From: Streptomyces viridochromogenes DSM 40736
GTDB taxonomy: Bacteria; Actinomycetota; Actinomycetes; Streptomycetales; Streptomycetaceae
Direction of reading: 5' to 3'
DNA: 64,000 nucleotides
NCBI RefSeq assembly: GCF_000158955.1
Contig: NZ_GG657757.1
Coordinates: 6,603,178-6,667,177, forward strand
Position 1 is the stretch's first letter. The number at the start of each line of letters is the position of its first letter. The translations under genes and the position numbers were made by a program. Positions 49,873-57,374 of the stretch are shown here, piece by piece. The notes below the pieces were generated by a model. The model worked only from the letters and a program-made list of their open reading frames with translations, was not told the DNA's origin and ran no database searches.

Positions 49873-50539
49873 GGGATCGGATTCTATGCACCGGCACGCC
49901 AGGGCGGCGTGGACGCTGGCGCAACGCAACCGGGCGAGACGGGCGTATACGGCTCCCCTGGTGCCGCACTACAGGTCAGGAGTGCGCATGTGCGGCGGCT
50001 GCGAGCCAGGGGCGTGCTTCGAGGCAGCTCAGCGGGATACCTCATCGTCGAGCCGCAGCAAATCTGCACTCGCTGGAGTAGACATTCGATGCCTTAGGGG
50101 TTACGGTTTCTTTCGTAGCCGAGATCGAGCAAGGCCCGGCAGACACGAACTGCCGGGCAGCAGTCCACGTATGACGGTGCGGTGGTGGAGTTTCGAAGCC
50201 AGGTTGTGTACGACGGCGACGGGACTGACGACCGGACCGGGTGGCCCGAAGTGACGAGGGGCCGCCGTGAGCAGGACCGCAGTAGACGCGGTTGCAGTAC
50301 CAGCAGTACGTAGTCCCTGTTTGCAAGTGATTGAGTCCGAGGGAAGAACGGAGGAGTCGAGCACCATCAGGATCGCCCGGGCGGTAGACGTGAGCCCGGG
50401 TGCCGCAGGACATCGATAGGTAGGTGGTCTCCGGTCACGCATTCGCGATCCCCGCACCCCCGTCGGAGCATCAGACGGCTGGGCGGAAACAGAAGGCCGG
50501 CGCAGCACTAGGGCCGGCAGATGGTGTTGCAGTTCCTTC
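49873..50539. other. Gene-poor region
   Basis: About 670 bases on the left flank of the MerR-like gene. I find no homologous gene. Open frames on both strands are short and without ribosome sites. Base composition is uneven, suggesting old insertions or decay. Confidence 0.4.
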
Positions 50540-50571
50540 GGGGCCTTGGTGCCAAACGGCACCAAGGCCCC
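50540..50571. promoter_or_regulatory. Perfect 14-bp hairpin upstream of the MerR-like gene
   Basis: GGGGCCTTGGTGCC and GGCACCAAGGCCCC pair completely around AAAC, ending 26 nt before ATG 50597. In RNA it would be a very stable stem-loop (terminator or attenuator); in DNA it is a near-palindromic operator. No T-run follows. Confidence 0.5.
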
Positions 50572-50596
50572 TCCACGCGTTCCACAGAGAGGTGAG

Positions 50597-50935
50597 ATGA
50601 CAGCAGACGAATCGCTGAGCCGTCTCGACGACGACGACTACCCCGCCTACACGATGGGCCGGGCTGCCGAGTTGCTCGGTACCACTCCCGGCTTTCTCCG
50701 CGCCATCGGTGAAGCGCGACTGATCACACCACTGCGCTCCGAGGGCGGACACCGCCGCTACTCCCGCTACCAACTGCGCATCGCGGCCCGCGCGCGTGAG
50801 CTCGTCGACCAGGGCACCCCGATCGAGGCCGCATGCCGGATCATCATCCTCGAAGACCAGCTCGAAGAAGCCCAGAGCATCAATGCCGAATACCGGCGCA
50901 CCGGCGAATCGTCCAGTCCATCGGCCGCAGCCTGA
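50597..50935 (+). CDS. MerR-like HTH regulator
   Basis: A 112-residue protein, ATG 50597 with AGAGAGG. The N-terminus is acidic (MTADESLSRLDDDDYPA), then a MerR winged helix: YTMGRAAELLGTTPGFLRAI, GEARLITPLRSEGGHRRYSR and YQLRIAARARELVDQGTP. The dimerisation helix (CRIIILEDQLEEAQSINAEY) is short and there is no C-terminal ligand domain or metal cysteines. It is a small DNA-binding MerR of the kind found alone in Streptomyces; the target is unknown. Its own upstream hairpin could be its operator. Confidence 0.82.
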   Translation: MTADESLSRLDDDDYPAYTMGRAAELLGTTPGFLRAIGEARLITPLRSEGGHRRYSRYQLRIAARARELVDQGTPIEAACRIIILEDQLEEAQSINAEYRRTGESSSPSAAA

Positions 50936-51298
50936 GGTGAGCGGGCCCGCCGGTATCGGCGGGCTGTCACACCCGCGCGCGGCGGGGGTGTGACGCGCAG
51001 AGAGGATGCTCGTGTCCGAACGGCTCCACCGTCAGTAGACGGCGAGGGAGACGGCGAGGGAGACGGCGATGTAGTGCGCGGTGAAGGCCGCCACGACAGG
51101 GGGCACGAGATCTTCGCCGGCACCACCGGGCGCACGGCTGACCCACCGAAGGCGGTACCGCCTTGACCCCTCCCTGTCCGGCCGCCGGCTTCGTCGGATC
51201 GTCCCCGGAAACCCGTGGTGGTGCCCCGACCCTGTCGGGAGGAAGAGATCGCACAGGTAGTGGATCATCCTGTGCCGCTCTCCGGGTACCGTCAGGGT
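50936..51298. other. Intergenic region between the MerR-like gene and RNase J
   Basis: About 360 bases. It holds the terminator listed at 50966 and a 12-bp tandem repeat (AGACGGCGAGGG, two full copies plus a partial one, 51037-51069). No supported gene. The RNase J promoter must lie near the end. Confidence 0.4.
50966..50994 (+). terminator. Hairpin terminator after the MerR-like gene
   Basis: GTCACACCC pairs with GGGTGTGAC (9 bp) around an 11-nt loop, 31 nt after the stop codon. Confidence 0.55.
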
Positions 51299-52984
51299 AT
51301 GAGTCATCCGCACCCCGAGCTGAAAGCCGCACCGCCCCTTCCTGAAGGAGGGCTGCGGGTCATCGCCCTGGGCGGCCTGGGTGAGATCGGCCGCAACATG
51401 ACCGTCTTCGAGCACGCGGGCAAGCTGCTCATCGTCGACTGCGGCGTGCTGTTCCCCGAGGAGACGCAGCCCGGCGTGGACGTGATCCTGCCGGACTTCA
51501 CCTCGATCCGGGACCGGCTGGACGACATCGTGGCCGTGGTCCTCACCCACGGTCACGAGGACCACATCGGCGGCGTGCCGTACCTGCTGCGCGAGCGGTC
51601 CGACATCCCCGTCGTCGGCTCCAAGCTGACGCTGGCGTTCCTGGAGGCCAAGCTCAAGGAACACGGCATCCGGCCGCGCACGGTGCGGGTGCGGGAGGGC
51701 GACCGGCGTGGCTTCGGGCCCTTCGACTGCGAGTTCGTGGCGGTCAACCACTCCATCCCCGACAGCCTCGCGGTCGCGATCCGCACCCGGGCCGGGATGG
51801 TGCTGCACACCGGCGACTTCAAGATGGACCAGTTCCCTCTCGACGAGCGCATCACCGATCTGCGTGCTTTCGCCCGTCTCGGCGAGGAGGGCGTGGATCT
51901 GTTCCTCACCGACTCCACCAACGCCGAAGTACCCGGCTTCACCACCTCCGAGCGTGAGCTGAACCCGGCGATCGAGCAGGTGATGCGCACCGCGCCACGC
52001 CGGGTCATCGTCTCCAGCTTCGCCAGCCATGTGCACCGCATCCAGCAGGTCCTGGACGCCGCCCACCAGCACGGCCGCAAGGTCGCCTTCGTGGGCCGGT
52101 CGATGGTCCGCAACATGGGCATCGCCCGTGACCTGGGCTATCTGAAGGTCCCCTCCGGTCTGGTCGTGAGCACGAAGGAGCTGGAGAAGCTCCCGGACCA
52201 CAAGATCACTCTGGTGTGCACCGGCTCCCAGGGCGAACCGATGGCCGCGCTGTCACGGATGGCCAACCGAGACCACCAGATCCGCATCGGCAAGGGCGAC
52301 ACCATTCTGCTCGCCAGCTCCCTCATCCCCGGCAACGAGAACGCCATCTACCGGGTGATCAACGGACTCACCCGGTGGGGCGCCCACGTGGTCCACAAGG
52401 GCAACGCCAAGGTGCACGTCTCCGGGCATGCCAGTGCCGGCGAACTCGTCTACTGCTACAACATCGTCAAACCCCGCAACGTCATGCCCGTGCACGGCGA
52501 ATGGCGCCACCTGCGGGCCAACGCCGACCTCGCCATCCGTACCGGTGTCGACCCCGAGCGGGTCGTCATCGCCGAGGACGGCGTCGTCGTCGACCTGGTC
52601 GACGGGCGCGCATCCATCACCGGCAAGGTCCCCGCCGGCAACGTCTACGTGGACGGCATGGAGGTCGGCGGCGCCACCGAAGCGTCCCTCAAGGACCGCC
52701 TCGCCCTCGCCGCCGAAGGCGTGGTCACGGTGGTGGCGATCGTCGACGCGGACACCGGCGCCCTCGCCGAGCCTCCCGACTTCCTGGCCCGGGGCTTCGT
52801 CCACGACGACGCCACCTTCGAGCCGGTCGTCCCGGTCATCGAGAAGACCCTGGCCACCGCCGCCGAGGAAGGCGTCGGGGATGCGCGCCAACTCGAACAG
52901 CTCGTCGCCCGCGCCGTGGCGAACTGGGCGTTCCGCACCCACCGCCGCAAGCCCCTCATCATCCCCGTCATCATCGACGCCTGA
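51299..52984 (+). CDS. Ribonuclease J (probably an accessory paralog)
   Basis: A 561-residue metallo-beta-lactamase/beta-CASP ribonuclease that matures and decays RNA from the 5' end and by internal cuts. It has zinc-site HGHEDH in LTHGHEDHIGGVPYL, the VLHTGDFKMDQ motif, the beta-CASP elements SSFASHVHRIQQVLDAA and TGSQGEPMAALSRMA, HVSGHASAGELVYCYN and VMPVHGEWRHLRANA. Sequence and length are typical for actinobacterial RNase J. Streptomyces normally has one essential rnj elsewhere. This copy sits in an accessory region with no core neighbours, so it is likely a second gene (inference). Confidence 0.92.
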   Translation: MSHPHPELKAAPPLPEGGLRVIALGGLGEIGRNMTVFEHAGKLLIVDCGVLFPEETQPGVDVILPDFTSIRDRLDDIVAVVLTHGHEDHIGGVPYLLRERSDIPVVGSKLTLAFLEAKLKEHGIRPRTVRVREGDRRGFGPFDCEFVAVNHSIPDSLAVAIRTRAGMVLHTGDFKMDQFPLDERITDLRAFARLGEEGVDLFLTDSTNAEVPGFTTSERELNPAIEQVMRTAPRRVIVSSFASHVHRIQQVLDAAHQHGRKVAFVGRSMVRNMGIARDLGYLKVPSGLVVSTKELEKLPDHKITLVCTGSQGEPMAALSRMANRDHQIRIGKGDTILLASSLIPGNENAIYRVINGLTRWGAHVVHKGNAKVHVSGHASAGELVYCYNIVKPRNVMPVHGEWRHLRANADLAIRTGVDPERVVIAEDGVVVDLVDGRASITGKVPAGNVYVDGMEVGGATEASLKDRLALAAEGVVTVVAIVDADTGALAEPPDFLARGFVHDDATFEPVVPVIEKTLATAAEEGVGDARQLEQLVARAVANWAFRTHRRKPLIIPVIIDA

Positions 52985-53448
52985 GCCACACCCGGGCAGG
53001 AGTCCGGGGGCGGCCGCCGATGTGCACGAGGTGAGACTCGGCGACGAGTCGGTCCTGATGTCCAGCCTCATCACCGGCCCACCGTGTCGGCCCGTACGCA
53101 TCGCGCCCGGATTTCGCCCGGACGCGTCCGGGGCGGCCCGGTGGCGAGCGCTGCGCCGGGCATCCCGCAGCGCCTCCAACGGCTGACCAGCCGCTCGAGC
53201 AGCAAAGATGACGGCCACGGGGATAAGGCCGGTCATCGGGTGTCCGCCTCCTTCATCGAGGTCTCCCGGGACGAGGACGCCTTCCAGGCACACCTGAACG
53301 CCCCGTACGGCGCCCCGTTCAACGCCGCCCTCATCCCGCTGATCGAGGAGGACGCCTCAGTCCTGACGCTCCTCGACCCACCTGGCCACGCATCCGTGGC
53401 CACGCGCCGGAAGCCGCTCCTGGCCGACCGGCGCGCGGCCACGCCGCG
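52985..53448. other. Region with a possible gene fragment
   Basis: About 460 bases between RNase J and the GH32 gene, convergent. Apart from the fragment at 53240 I find nothing that can be supported. Confidence 0.35.
53240..53390 (+). pseudogene. Possible antibiotic-biosynthesis-monooxygenase (ABM) domain fragment
   Basis: The frame reads FIEVSRDEDAFQAHLNAPYG then APFNAALIPLIEEDASVLTL and LDP. This resembles the last two strands and helix of small ABM-fold monooxygenases ('E.YRDEDAFQAHLxAPHxxAF'). The first half of the domain is missing and the frame runs into the antisense of the GH32 gene, so it is a truncated remnant. Confidence 0.35.
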
Positions 53449-56007
53449 TCACCTCCAGATGGACTTCAGCTGCCACGCCTGGAGGTGGTCGAGGGTGGCG
53501 CCGCCTCCCTCGGCGAACACCTCGACGCCGGTGCTGGAGGGGTCGGGGAAGATCTGGTCGGTGATCACGGCCTCGCCGTTGCCGCCGAAGACCTCGACGG
53601 ACGACCAGTCGACGAGGACACGCAGCTTGACCTTGCCGTTCTCGGCCTTCAGGGGCGCGGTCTGGATGCCGGGGAAGGTGCTGTTGAAGTCCCCGGCGCC
53701 GGAGCGGGTGCGGTCGACGTACAGCTCCTGGGTGGTGGTGTCGTAGCCGATGACGGTTTCCTCACCGCCCGCTCCGGTACGCACCTTCAGGCCGAAGCGC
53801 TCCGCGTCCTTCAGGGAGAAGGTCGCCTCGATGTCGAGTGCCTTGCCTCCGACAGCGGGGCGGATCAAGGGCTTGGACGTGCTCGTGACGGTGACGCCGG
53901 ACGCCCTCACCGGGCGCTTCGGACGGAGGGACTCCAGGCCGCGCACCGGCTCACTGGTCAGCCGGATCCGGCCGTCCACGGTGCGCAGGGCCATCTCCCT
54001 CGGCATGCTCTGCGCGCCGCGCCAGGGGGAGGTGGGGACGGACTGGCCGTAGTCCCAGTTGTTCATCCAGCCGATCATGTAGCGCTTGCCGCCCGGCGCG
54101 TCCTCCCAGGAGACCGCCGCGTAGTAGTCCTTGCCGTAGTCGGCCCAGTCGGCGCGGTGCACGACGGACTTGGCGGGCTTCTCGGCGGCGGTGAACGGGT
54201 CGGCCATGACGTGACCCCAGCCGGCGGTGTTCATGTCCACGATCTGGATCTGTGCCTTCTCGCCCTCGTAAGGGCGCATGTCGAAGGACGCCCAGTCCAG
54301 GGCCTCGCTGTCGGAGCCGGTGGCGCTGCGGACGACCTTGCCGTCGACGAGCAGGTTGACGGAGGTCTCCGTGGAGACGCGCTGGGCCTGGGTGTCGGAC
54401 ATGACGATGTGGTCGACGTTGAGGTGGCCCCAGCCGCCGGTGTTGTCGTCGACGATCCTGATCCGCGCCTTCTTGCCGGCGAGGTCGCTGACGTCCCACG
54501 AAGCCCAGTTGAGCGCCTCGGCGTCCTTCCCGGTGGCGCTGCGGACGACCTGCCCGTCCACGAGGAGCTCGACGGCGGTGGGGTTGCCGGAGCCGGCGGG
54601 GTGGTTGCCGCCGCCGATGAGGAAGTTGATGTGCTTCTTGTCGACGGTGAACTCGGGTGAGGTGAGGGTGCCGGTGGTGGCGTCGCCGTTCAGGAAGGTG
54701 TTGACCAGTCCGTCTCCCAGGAACCCGGAGACCTGCTGCTGGCCGGGGAGGGTGCCGTGGGCCGGTGCGGTGCCGAAGGCGTCCCCGGTCGCCGTCCAGC
54801 CGCCGTAGGTGCCGCCTTCGAAGTCGGCGAGGACCGTGCCCACGGGCGGAGGGCTGTCCAGGACGGTTCCGGCCTCGTGCGGATGCCGCCCGCCGCCGAT
54901 CTTGAAGTTCAGGTACGGGCTGGTCACGGTGAAGGAGGGCGAGGTGAGGGAGCCGGTGGCGCCGTCACCGCCGTGGAAGCTGTTGGCGAGGCCCTTGCCG
55001 TCGAAGCCCGAGACGGTTCCCTGGCCGTCCACCGCCCCGGTTGCCGGCCCCTCGCCGAACGCGGTCCCGGTCGCCGTCCAGTCACCGAAGCCGGGGTCTT
55101 CGAAGTCCTGCACGACCTTGCCTGTGGGCGGGGTGTAGGCGCCCTTGTCCTCAGGGGTGAACTTCTTGCCGTCGAAGTCTCCGACGAAGTACTGGGCGGC
55201 GGAACCGCCCGCGATGCCACCGGGGTTGATGTTGACGACCAGGACCCACTTGATCTTCTTCGGGTCTCCGTCGACCGCGAGGGGGAACAGGTCGGGACAC
55301 TCCCACACGCCGCCCGTCGCGCCGGCCGGCCCGAACTCGCTCTGCGGCTCCCAGTCCTTGAGGTTCTTGGAGGAGTAGAACCGCACCTTGTGCTCGGCGG
55401 ACAGCGACACCGTCATCAGCCAGCTCCTGGTCGGCGCGTACCACTGGACCTTGGGATCGCGGAAGTCGGTGGAGCCGATGTCGATCACGGGGTTGCCCTG
55501 GTACTTGGTCCAAGTGCGGCCACGGTCGGTGCTGTAGGCGAGCGACTGGGCCTGCTTGCCGCCGTGTCTGTAGGCGCTGGTGTAGATCGCCACCATGGGC
55601 GGGTTCTCCTTCGTGCCGAACCCGGTGGTGTTGTTCCGGTCGACCACCGCACTGCCGGAGAAGACCATCTCCTCGTCGTCGTGCGAGAGGGCGAGCGGCA
55701 GCTCCTTCCAGTGCACGAGGTCCTTGCTCACCGCGTGCCCCCAGGACATGTCGCCCCAGGAGTTGCCGTTCGGGTTGTACTGGTAGAACAGGTGGTACTC
55801 GCCCTGGTAGTACACGAGGCCGTTGGGATCGTTCATCCAGTTCTTCTGCGGGGTGAAGTGGAACTGGGGCCTGAAGGTCTCGGTGTACGCCGGGGTGTCG
55901 GTTGCGACGGCCTGGCGGGCGAGCGGGGCTGCCGACACGGCGCAGACGGTCGCCACCGCCGCCATCATCCGTATGCGGACGTGCCGGGATACGCGTGCAG
56001 AGCTCAT
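53449..56007 (-). CDS. Secreted GH32 fructan hydrolase (levanase/inulinase type) with inserted repeat modules
   Basis: An 852-residue exported glycosidase. The signal peptide (VRIRMMAAVATVCAVSAAPL, to about residue 36) is followed by the GH32 five-bladed propeller: nucleophile Asp60 in NWMNDPNGLVYY, transition-state Asp184 in TDFRDPKVQW and acid/base Glu236 in GGVWECPDLFPL. A C-terminal beta-sandwich follows (ATFSLKDAERFGLKVRTGAG, VDWSSVEVFGGNGEAVITDQ). Between residues about 298 and 605 lie two related modules, one nested in the other (see findings). ATG 56007 has AAGGAGA. It probably releases fructose from levan or inulin. Confidence 0.88.
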   Translation of the reverse strand: MSSARVSRHVRIRMMAAVATVCAVSAAPLARQAVATDTPAYTETFRPQFHFTPQKNWMNDPNGLVYYQGEYHLFYQYNPNGNSWGDMSWGHAVSKDLVHWKELPLALSHDDEEMVFSGSAVVDRNNTTGFGTKENPPMVAIYTSAYRHGGKQAQSLAYSTDRGRTWTKYQGNPVIDIGSTDFRDPKVQWYAPTRSWLMTVSLSAEHKVRFYSSKNLKDWEPQSEFGPAGATGGVWECPDLFPLAVDGDPKKIKWVLVVNINPGGIAGGSAAQYFVGDFDGKKFTPEDKGAYTPPTGKVVQDFEDPGFGDWTATGTAFGEGPATGAVDGQGTVSGFDGKGLANSFHGGDGATGSLTSPSFTVTSPYLNFKIGGGRHPHEAGTVLDSPPPVGTVLADFEGGTYGGWTATGDAFGTAPAHGTLPGQQQVSGFLGDGLVNTFLNGDATTGTLTSPEFTVDKKHINFLIGGGNHPAGSGNPTAVELLVDGQVVRSATGKDAEALNWASWDVSDLAGKKARIRIVDDNTGGWGHLNVDHIVMSDTQAQRVSTETSVNLLVDGKVVRSATGSDSEALDWASFDMRPYEGEKAQIQIVDMNTAGWGHVMADPFTAAEKPAKSVVHRADWADYGKDYYAAVSWEDAPGGKRYMIGWMNNWDYGQSVPTSPWRGAQSMPREMALRTVDGRIRLTSEPVRGLESLRPKRPVRASGVTVTSTSKPLIRPAVGGKALDIEATFSLKDAERFGLKVRTGAGGEETVIGYDTTTQELYVDRTRSGAGDFNSTFPGIQTAPLKAENGKVKLRVLVDWSSVEVFGGNGEAVITDQIFPDPSSTGVEVFAEGGGATLDHLQAWQLKSIWR

Positions 56008-56359
56008 GGTGTCTCCTTGTCCCGCGGCCGTCCGCGCAGCGGTGACTGCGGCTTCTGCGCGACGGACCGACAAAGTGCACCCCGGGCCGAGCCGACCATC
56101 AGTGCCGTGGCCCGGAGTGTCATCGTTGACTTGTGTCATCGATGACAGCGAGTGCCCGATTATGAAGCCCCATCCGGCCACCGCGTCAACGGTCCGGGCG
56201 TGATTGCTCGGGCATGACCCGCACTTCATCGGGTGTCGCCAGTTGCAGGGGAAGGCGTCGACGGGCTTGCCGTGGCGGGCTCGGGTTCGGTGGACGTGCA
56301 GGTCAGGTGGGTGGTGTGGGTGGCACCCGGCAACTTCGGTGGCCGGGAAGGGTGGTGAC
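56008..56359. other. GH32 promoter region
   Basis: The 350 bases upstream of the fructanase contain the tandem palindromic operators listed separately and no gene. The lacI remnant lies on the far side, divergent from the fructanase. Confidence 0.5.
56118..56147. promoter_or_regulatory. Tandem palindromic operators upstream of the GH32 gene
   Basis: TGTCATCGATGACA (56134-56147) is a perfect 14-bp palindrome. TGTCATCGTTGACT (56118-56131) is a second, imperfect copy 16 bp away. The centre CG and the half-site TGTCATC are like LacI-family operators, and a broken LacI gene lies 210 bp further on. The sites are 111-140 bp upstream of the GH32 start codon, suitable for repression of the fructanase. 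Confidence 0.6.
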
Positions 56360-56470
56360 ATGGGGGTCACTGTCCACGACGTGGCCGCGCGGGCCGGGGT
56401 CAGCAAGACGACGGTCTCGCGGTCGACCATGCCGGTGCCACCGGCGTGCCCGCGTCAGGGTTCGCCGTTG
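56360..56470 (+). pseudogene. Truncated LacI-family regulator
   Basis: ATG 56360 opens MGVTVHDVAARAGVSKTTVS, the standard LacI helix-turn-helix with recognition helix. After VSR the text departs from the family (RSTMPVPPACP). A neighbouring frame gives ASGFAVDHVARANEGT-like text resembling the hinge region, so there is an internal frameshift, and the sugar-binding domain is missing. This was probably the repressor of the fructanase; now it can at most make a headpiece. Confidence 0.6.
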
Positions 56471-56507
56471 ATCATGTGGCGAGGGCGAACGAGGGGACCA
56501 GTGCGGT

Positions 56508-57101
56508 TCATCGCGGGGCGGAGTCCTCGATCCGCAACGACCAATCAGTCATTGACCCCCACTTCAACTCCGGCCCCTCAACTGAGAGCACGCCCTTCAC
56601 GTCGGGTACGACGACCACGTCATCGAACCTGTGGTCACGCCCCGCGAGGACCCGGATGCACCGCCCCTTCTCGTTGTAGATGCCCAGCCGCCCGCCGGCA
56701 TCACCGAACTCCACGGCGAGTCGGGTGCCCGGCGCTGGGCACTGGAAGAACCGCGAGGCGCCACCTTTGACCTTCTGCGGCAGCGGCCCCACGGACATCG
56801 CGTCCAAGAAGCGGATCTTCCACCGCCCCCGCATCCTCCAGCCCCGCATGATCCGCACCGATTCGCACTGCCCGGGCTCAAGGAGGATGTGCGCCCTCTC
56901 CCGCCCGATCCCCGACGAGCCGGCGAACTTCTCCGTGTACCGCCCCCGGGGCTCGGTCACGCCGACGACCTCGAAACCCAAGCTGGCGATCCAGCCCCAC
57001 GCCTCGATCACCACAGGTCGCCCGCGCAAGTCCATCGGCAGCTCGATGACCCGCGATCCATACCCCGAGAAGTAATTCTCGGCACCTGACCTGTTGAGCA
57101 T
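56508..57101 (-). CDS. Hypothetical protein, 197 aa
   Basis: From ATG 57101 (CGGGACGA upstream): MLNRSGAENYFSGYGSRVIE. The protein is beta-rich and basic, with conserved-looking turns GWIASLGFEVVGVTEPRGRY, RMRGRWKIRFLDAMSVGPLP and GIYNEKGRCIRVLAGRDHRF. Two halves look distantly alike (RVIELPMDLRG... and RLAVEFGDAGG...), as in tandem beta-sandwich or PPC-like domains. It has no signal peptide or membrane helix. The frame stays open far upstream as an artefact of antisense coding of the next gene. No function assigned. Confidence 0.6.
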   Translation of the reverse strand: MLNRSGAENYFSGYGSRVIELPMDLRGRPVVIEAWGWIASLGFEVVGVTEPRGRYTEKFAGSSGIGRERAHILLEPGQCESVRIMRGWRMRGRWKIRFLDAMSVGPLPQKVKGGASRFFQCPAPGTRLAVEFGDAGGRLGIYNEKGRCIRVLAGRDHRFDDVVVVPDVKGVLSVEGPELKWGSMTDWSLRIEDSAPR

Positions 57102-57374
57102 TTCGTCCCGGCCCCCAATCTGGGCAGCCACGATAGTGCAGCGGAATGACGGTGGTCGGTGGCCGCGACGGCGGTAATGGCCTAGCCCGGGCTCGGTGTT
57201 GATGGTGTCGTCGCCGGCGTGACCAGGGATCGACATCTCGGACTGTGCTGCCGAACCGGCCTTCCGTGACAGGCCGACCACGAACAGCGTCCACAGTATG
57301 CGAAAATCCCACCGATTGATCATCACTGTGGAGAAGGTGTGCAGTTTGCCACCCTCGGGGGAGGGGAGTCTCGT

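Noticed and set aside
51037..51069. 12-bp tandem repeat AGACGGCGAGGG
   Set aside because: Fewer than three copies in a GC-rich spacer; too little to call a functional repeat.
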